DNA of 64,000 nt, taken from Homalodisca vitripennis (taxonomy: Eukaryota; Arthropoda; Insecta; Hemiptera; Cicadellidae). The stretch spans positions 119,665,001 to 119,729,000 of the forward strand of contig NC_060213.1 in NCBI RefSeq assembly GCF_021130785.1, in the 5' to 3' direction. Of the stretch, positions 60,199 to 64,000 are shown piece by piece. A program made the position numbers and the translations under genes. Under the pieces are notes generated by a model. The model was not told the origin of the DNA, did no database searches, and saw only the letters and a list, made by a program, of their open reading frames with translations. How positions within the stretch are numbered: position 1 is the first letter of the stretch; every line of letters starts with the position of its first letter.

Positions 60199-63066
60199 AT
60201 GAGAAGCCGAGATTTCAGTGACCATAGTTTAGGGATATTTCACTTGAATATTCGAAGCTTACGAAGGAACTTTGATGAACTTGTGATTTATATAAGTGGT
60301 TTGTCACAACATTACAAAATTATAGTATTGACAAGGGTGTGGATAAAGAGTGGAGAGGAGGTGAAGTATCAATTGCCCGGATACGACCTGATACTACAAG
60401 ATCGACCAGATAACCAGTCCGGTGGGGTCGTTATCTACGTGGACTGCGACCTCCGCTGCACTCACCGCCTTATCTTGCTGTCCACTGCTGAGATAATCAA
60501 TATCACTTTCACAGTAAATTATAATAATACGCTCTTGGACATTTCATTATATGGTATATATCGTAATTGTAAATTTTTATTCCAACACTTTAAAACTGAC
60601 TTTGAAAATATTTTAAGATTGTCCCATAACCCAACAATTATTATAGTAGATTTAAATATTTGTATATTAAATAATAATGGCTCAGGTAAGGACTATTTAA
60701 ATCTATTGTCATCCTATGGATTTATAAGCTATGTTAACGCCCCCACTAGAATATCTAACAGCGCTGCTTCTTGCCTTGACCATGTGTTTGTAAGAAATTC
60801 AAAGAATATAGAGTTTAAAAGTAGAATTTTAAATTTAAGTTTAACAGACCATTTTGCTGTAGAATTGAAACTGTCCCAATTAGACTGTAATATTACCAGT
60901 AGGAATTGTTTTATTAAAATAATAGACTATAACATGTTACGTAGACAGTTAAGTTTGGCTGACTGGGGTAACGTTTCCAGTGAACATGATGTGAACAAAT
61001 GTCTGGCAGAATTTTATAGAGTATATTTGGAGTGTCAGGAAGCCTCATCATACCTGAAAAAAGTTAACAGTAAAACTAGAAAACGAAATGCTTGGGTTTC
61101 TGATAATCTTATCTCTCTGATAAATCGTAAAAATGATTTATTTAAAACTTTTACTAAAGATAGGAACAATTTTGCACTAAAAATTGAATACAAACACTTT
61201 TCCAAAATCGTCTCTAGGAGAATAAGGCAGGCAAAGATTGATTACTTTTCATCTATGATTGATAGGGCAAATGGTGATTCAAGGAAATATTGGGACATTG
61301 TAAAAAGAATAGTGAAAAATAAAAAAAGTAAACTCAGTAAATTAATGGTAGATGGCAATCTTTTGGAAATAGAGGGCAATGAGCGTATGATAGCCAATAA
61401 GTTTAACGTCCATTTTACAAATATTGTGTCGGATTTAAGATCAAAAGAATTCGGATATGACCTATTCCTTGAGGATCACTATTTTTTTTTTTTTCTCAAA
61501 ATTTGATTTAATCGATGAAGAAGTATTCAATACCATAGTAAAAATGAAAAATAAACCAAGTTGTGGCATTGACGGAATAAATATTATAATTATTAAAGAG
61601 AATATTAACGTATTTTGTCCTTTACTTTATAATATCTATAGAAAATCTTTTTCCCAAGGATTGGTTCCAGACGATTTCAAGATAGCTTCTGTGACACCCG
61701 TCCTAAAGTCTGGTGACCCGTCAGAGGTGTCATCGTACCGGCCGATTTCAGTTATTAATACTATAGCAAAGATATTTGAAACAATCGCTAAAAATAAGTT
61801 GCTGGACTATTTTAACACTAGGTTACTTCTCTCGGAACACCAATACGGATTTCTGCCGGGCAAGGGGACAGATTTGGCACTCGAGAGACACATTTCTAGT
61901 ATAACGTACTCAAGAAACCAGGGTAAGTGCGTACTGGCTGTGTATCTTGATTTTCAAAAAGCTTCTGATACTCTAGATAACCATATACTAGTCAATAAAT
62001 TAAGAATGAATGGCATAGGTGGTGCTGCTTTGGACTGGCTCATGTCTCTATGTACTAAAAGAAGACAGATGGGAAAGATTGGTAAATCGTATAGTGAATC
62101 TTTAGAACTGCTTTATTGAACGCTCAGGGTGGTGAACTTGGTCCAATTATTTTTCTTATATACATAAACGACCTATTAAAACTACCTTTACATTCATCAG
62201 TCTTTGCATATGCTGATGATACTGCCTTAGTGTGCTCCGCTTTCAACAAAGAGACACTAAAACATTACTGAGGATTAAAGAGGATCTGTGTGCAGTGTCG
62301 GAGTGGCTAATTAAAAATAAACTTTTAATCAATATTTCAAAATCAAAATGTCTTGTTTTCTTCAATCAATCCAATGATAAAGATTATTTAAGAAATTATT
62401 TTAACTTAGATTGTTATTCACATTGCTGTATGTATGAGTGTACCTGTTCCAGTATTGAGGTTGTGGATAGTGTGAAGTATCTGGGCTTATATGTTGATAG
62501 GTATTTGAAATGGGACCACCACATCAACTTTCTATCGAAACGGCTAAGGAAAGTAAATTACTCTTTATACCATCTTAAGCAGCACCTTAAAGATTAAACA
62601 CATGAGGCAACTGTATTTTTCTTGGTTTGAGAGTATATTAAGATTTGGATTAATACACTACGGTGGAACATTTAAAACAATTCTAAATCCAATAATAATG
62701 ACGCAAAGACACGCTTTACGCATAATGTTTGGTGTACAAAGAACAAACCGAATTAGCCATATTTTTAAAGAACATAATATATTAAATTTTGACCAGCTGT
62801 ATAAGTTTTGCTTGTTAATGCATGTACATAAATATTTAGATCACCATAAAATCAAAGCCGTAAATAGAACAACACGCAGTTCCAGGTTTTATCAACTTGA
62901 ATTGCCTCTTTTTGGTTCAGTTTCCTCTAGATGCCAGTTCTGCTACATGGGCCCATCACTTTTTAACAAGTTCATAGCCTATTATGGCAATGAATTATTT
63001 TTTGAGAAAAAGCCTAAAGTAAAAATGAAAGCATTAACTTACGTCACTGAAAGCGTGCCAGATTGA
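60199..63066 (+). pseudogene. LINE-B ORF2 (endonuclease and reverse transcriptase), frameshifted
   Basis: The ATG at 60199 opens 435 codons with an AP-like endonuclease (HLNIRSL, SGGVVIYV, LDHVF, LTDHFAVE). The catalytic Glu of the usual LTE-W motif is Arg (LTRVWIK, residue 46), and the usual GDxN is VDLN. A T-run near 61480-61494 shifts the frame. The RT then continues from 61496 (SSYRPISV, QYGFLPGKGT, VYLDFQKASD) to a break at about 62100-62125. QGGELGPIIF and the catalytic YADD (62209-62220) follow in another frame, and further shifts occur near 62255 and 62597. The last 154 codons (62602-63066) hold the C-terminal QRHALRIMFGV and GPSLFNK blocks. No RNase H is seen. Confidence 0.82.
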
Positions 63067-63918
<852 letters not shown>

Positions 63919-64000
63919 TAATTGAATTGATATTTCAAAACAAAAATGCGTTTAATACTTTAACTTAAATGTTAGATAACGTTACAAAAAGTATATTTGG

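Overview
This is an AT-rich eukaryotic, almost certainly insect, genomic window with no recognisable host protein-coding gene. The reading frames use the standard code, and the only long ones belong to non-LTR retrotransposons (LINEs). Long CA, CT, TA and TAGAG arrays, a 5S-rRNA-derived SINE, a tRNA-derived SINE and LINEs with PHD-finger or zinc-knuckle ORF1 proteins all fit a repeat-rich insect genome. A hemipteran is my guess from general familiarity, not a demonstrated assignment.

Layout. 1-16.6 kb: single-copy-looking AT-rich DNA with simple repeats (TA at 3.3 kb, CA at 4.6 kb), a purine-rich minisatellite (6.3-6.6 kb), scattered copies of a dispersed repeat (family X) and diverged direct duplications. 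16.65-18.05 kb: 5'-truncated LINE-A with an open reverse-transcriptase C-terminal half. 18-26.7 kb: diverged tandem duplications, paired hairpins, a 752-bp DNA transposon with perfect 28-bp terminal inverted repeats (TIRs) and an 8-bp target duplication, a reverse-strand 5S-derived SINE, a 221-bp MITE and a 121-bp x 3 tandem repeat. 26.7-39.6 kb: mostly featureless apart from a minisatellite, a dispersed-repeat pair and a TAGAG array. 39.6-41.3 kb: antisense 3' end of a LINE, then a 189-bp x 4 repeat. 43.1-46.3 kb: tRNA-derived SINE and a 13-copy, 140-bp satellite array. 47.5-48.3 kb: compound minisatellite. 49.99-57.17 kb: a nested structure in which a nearly complete I-group-like LINE (LINE-N, about 6.9 kb) splits a 5S-derived SINE, with an 11-bp target duplication, and itself seems to hold a smaller insertion in its 3' UTR. 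59.1-63.8 kb: LINE-B, a full-length but decayed CR1-like LINE sitting between two long CA microsatellites.

How the parts relate. LINE-N encodes a zinc-knuckle ORF1 and an endonuclease-RT-RNase H ORF2 with only about five inactivating lesions, so it is a recent arrival. Its insertion leaves the 5S-type internal control region of the SINE immediately upstream and in the same sense. LINE-B encodes a PHD-finger/coiled-coil/FP-like ORF1 and an endonuclease-RT ORF2, both broken, and ends in 7-bp terminal repeats instead of poly(A). The non-autonomous SINEs and inverted-repeat elements would depend on enzymes encoded elsewhere. I found no host operon, CRISPR array or defence system. The most notable features are the insertion contexts: a LINE inside 5S-like DNA and a LINE inside a CA microsatellite.
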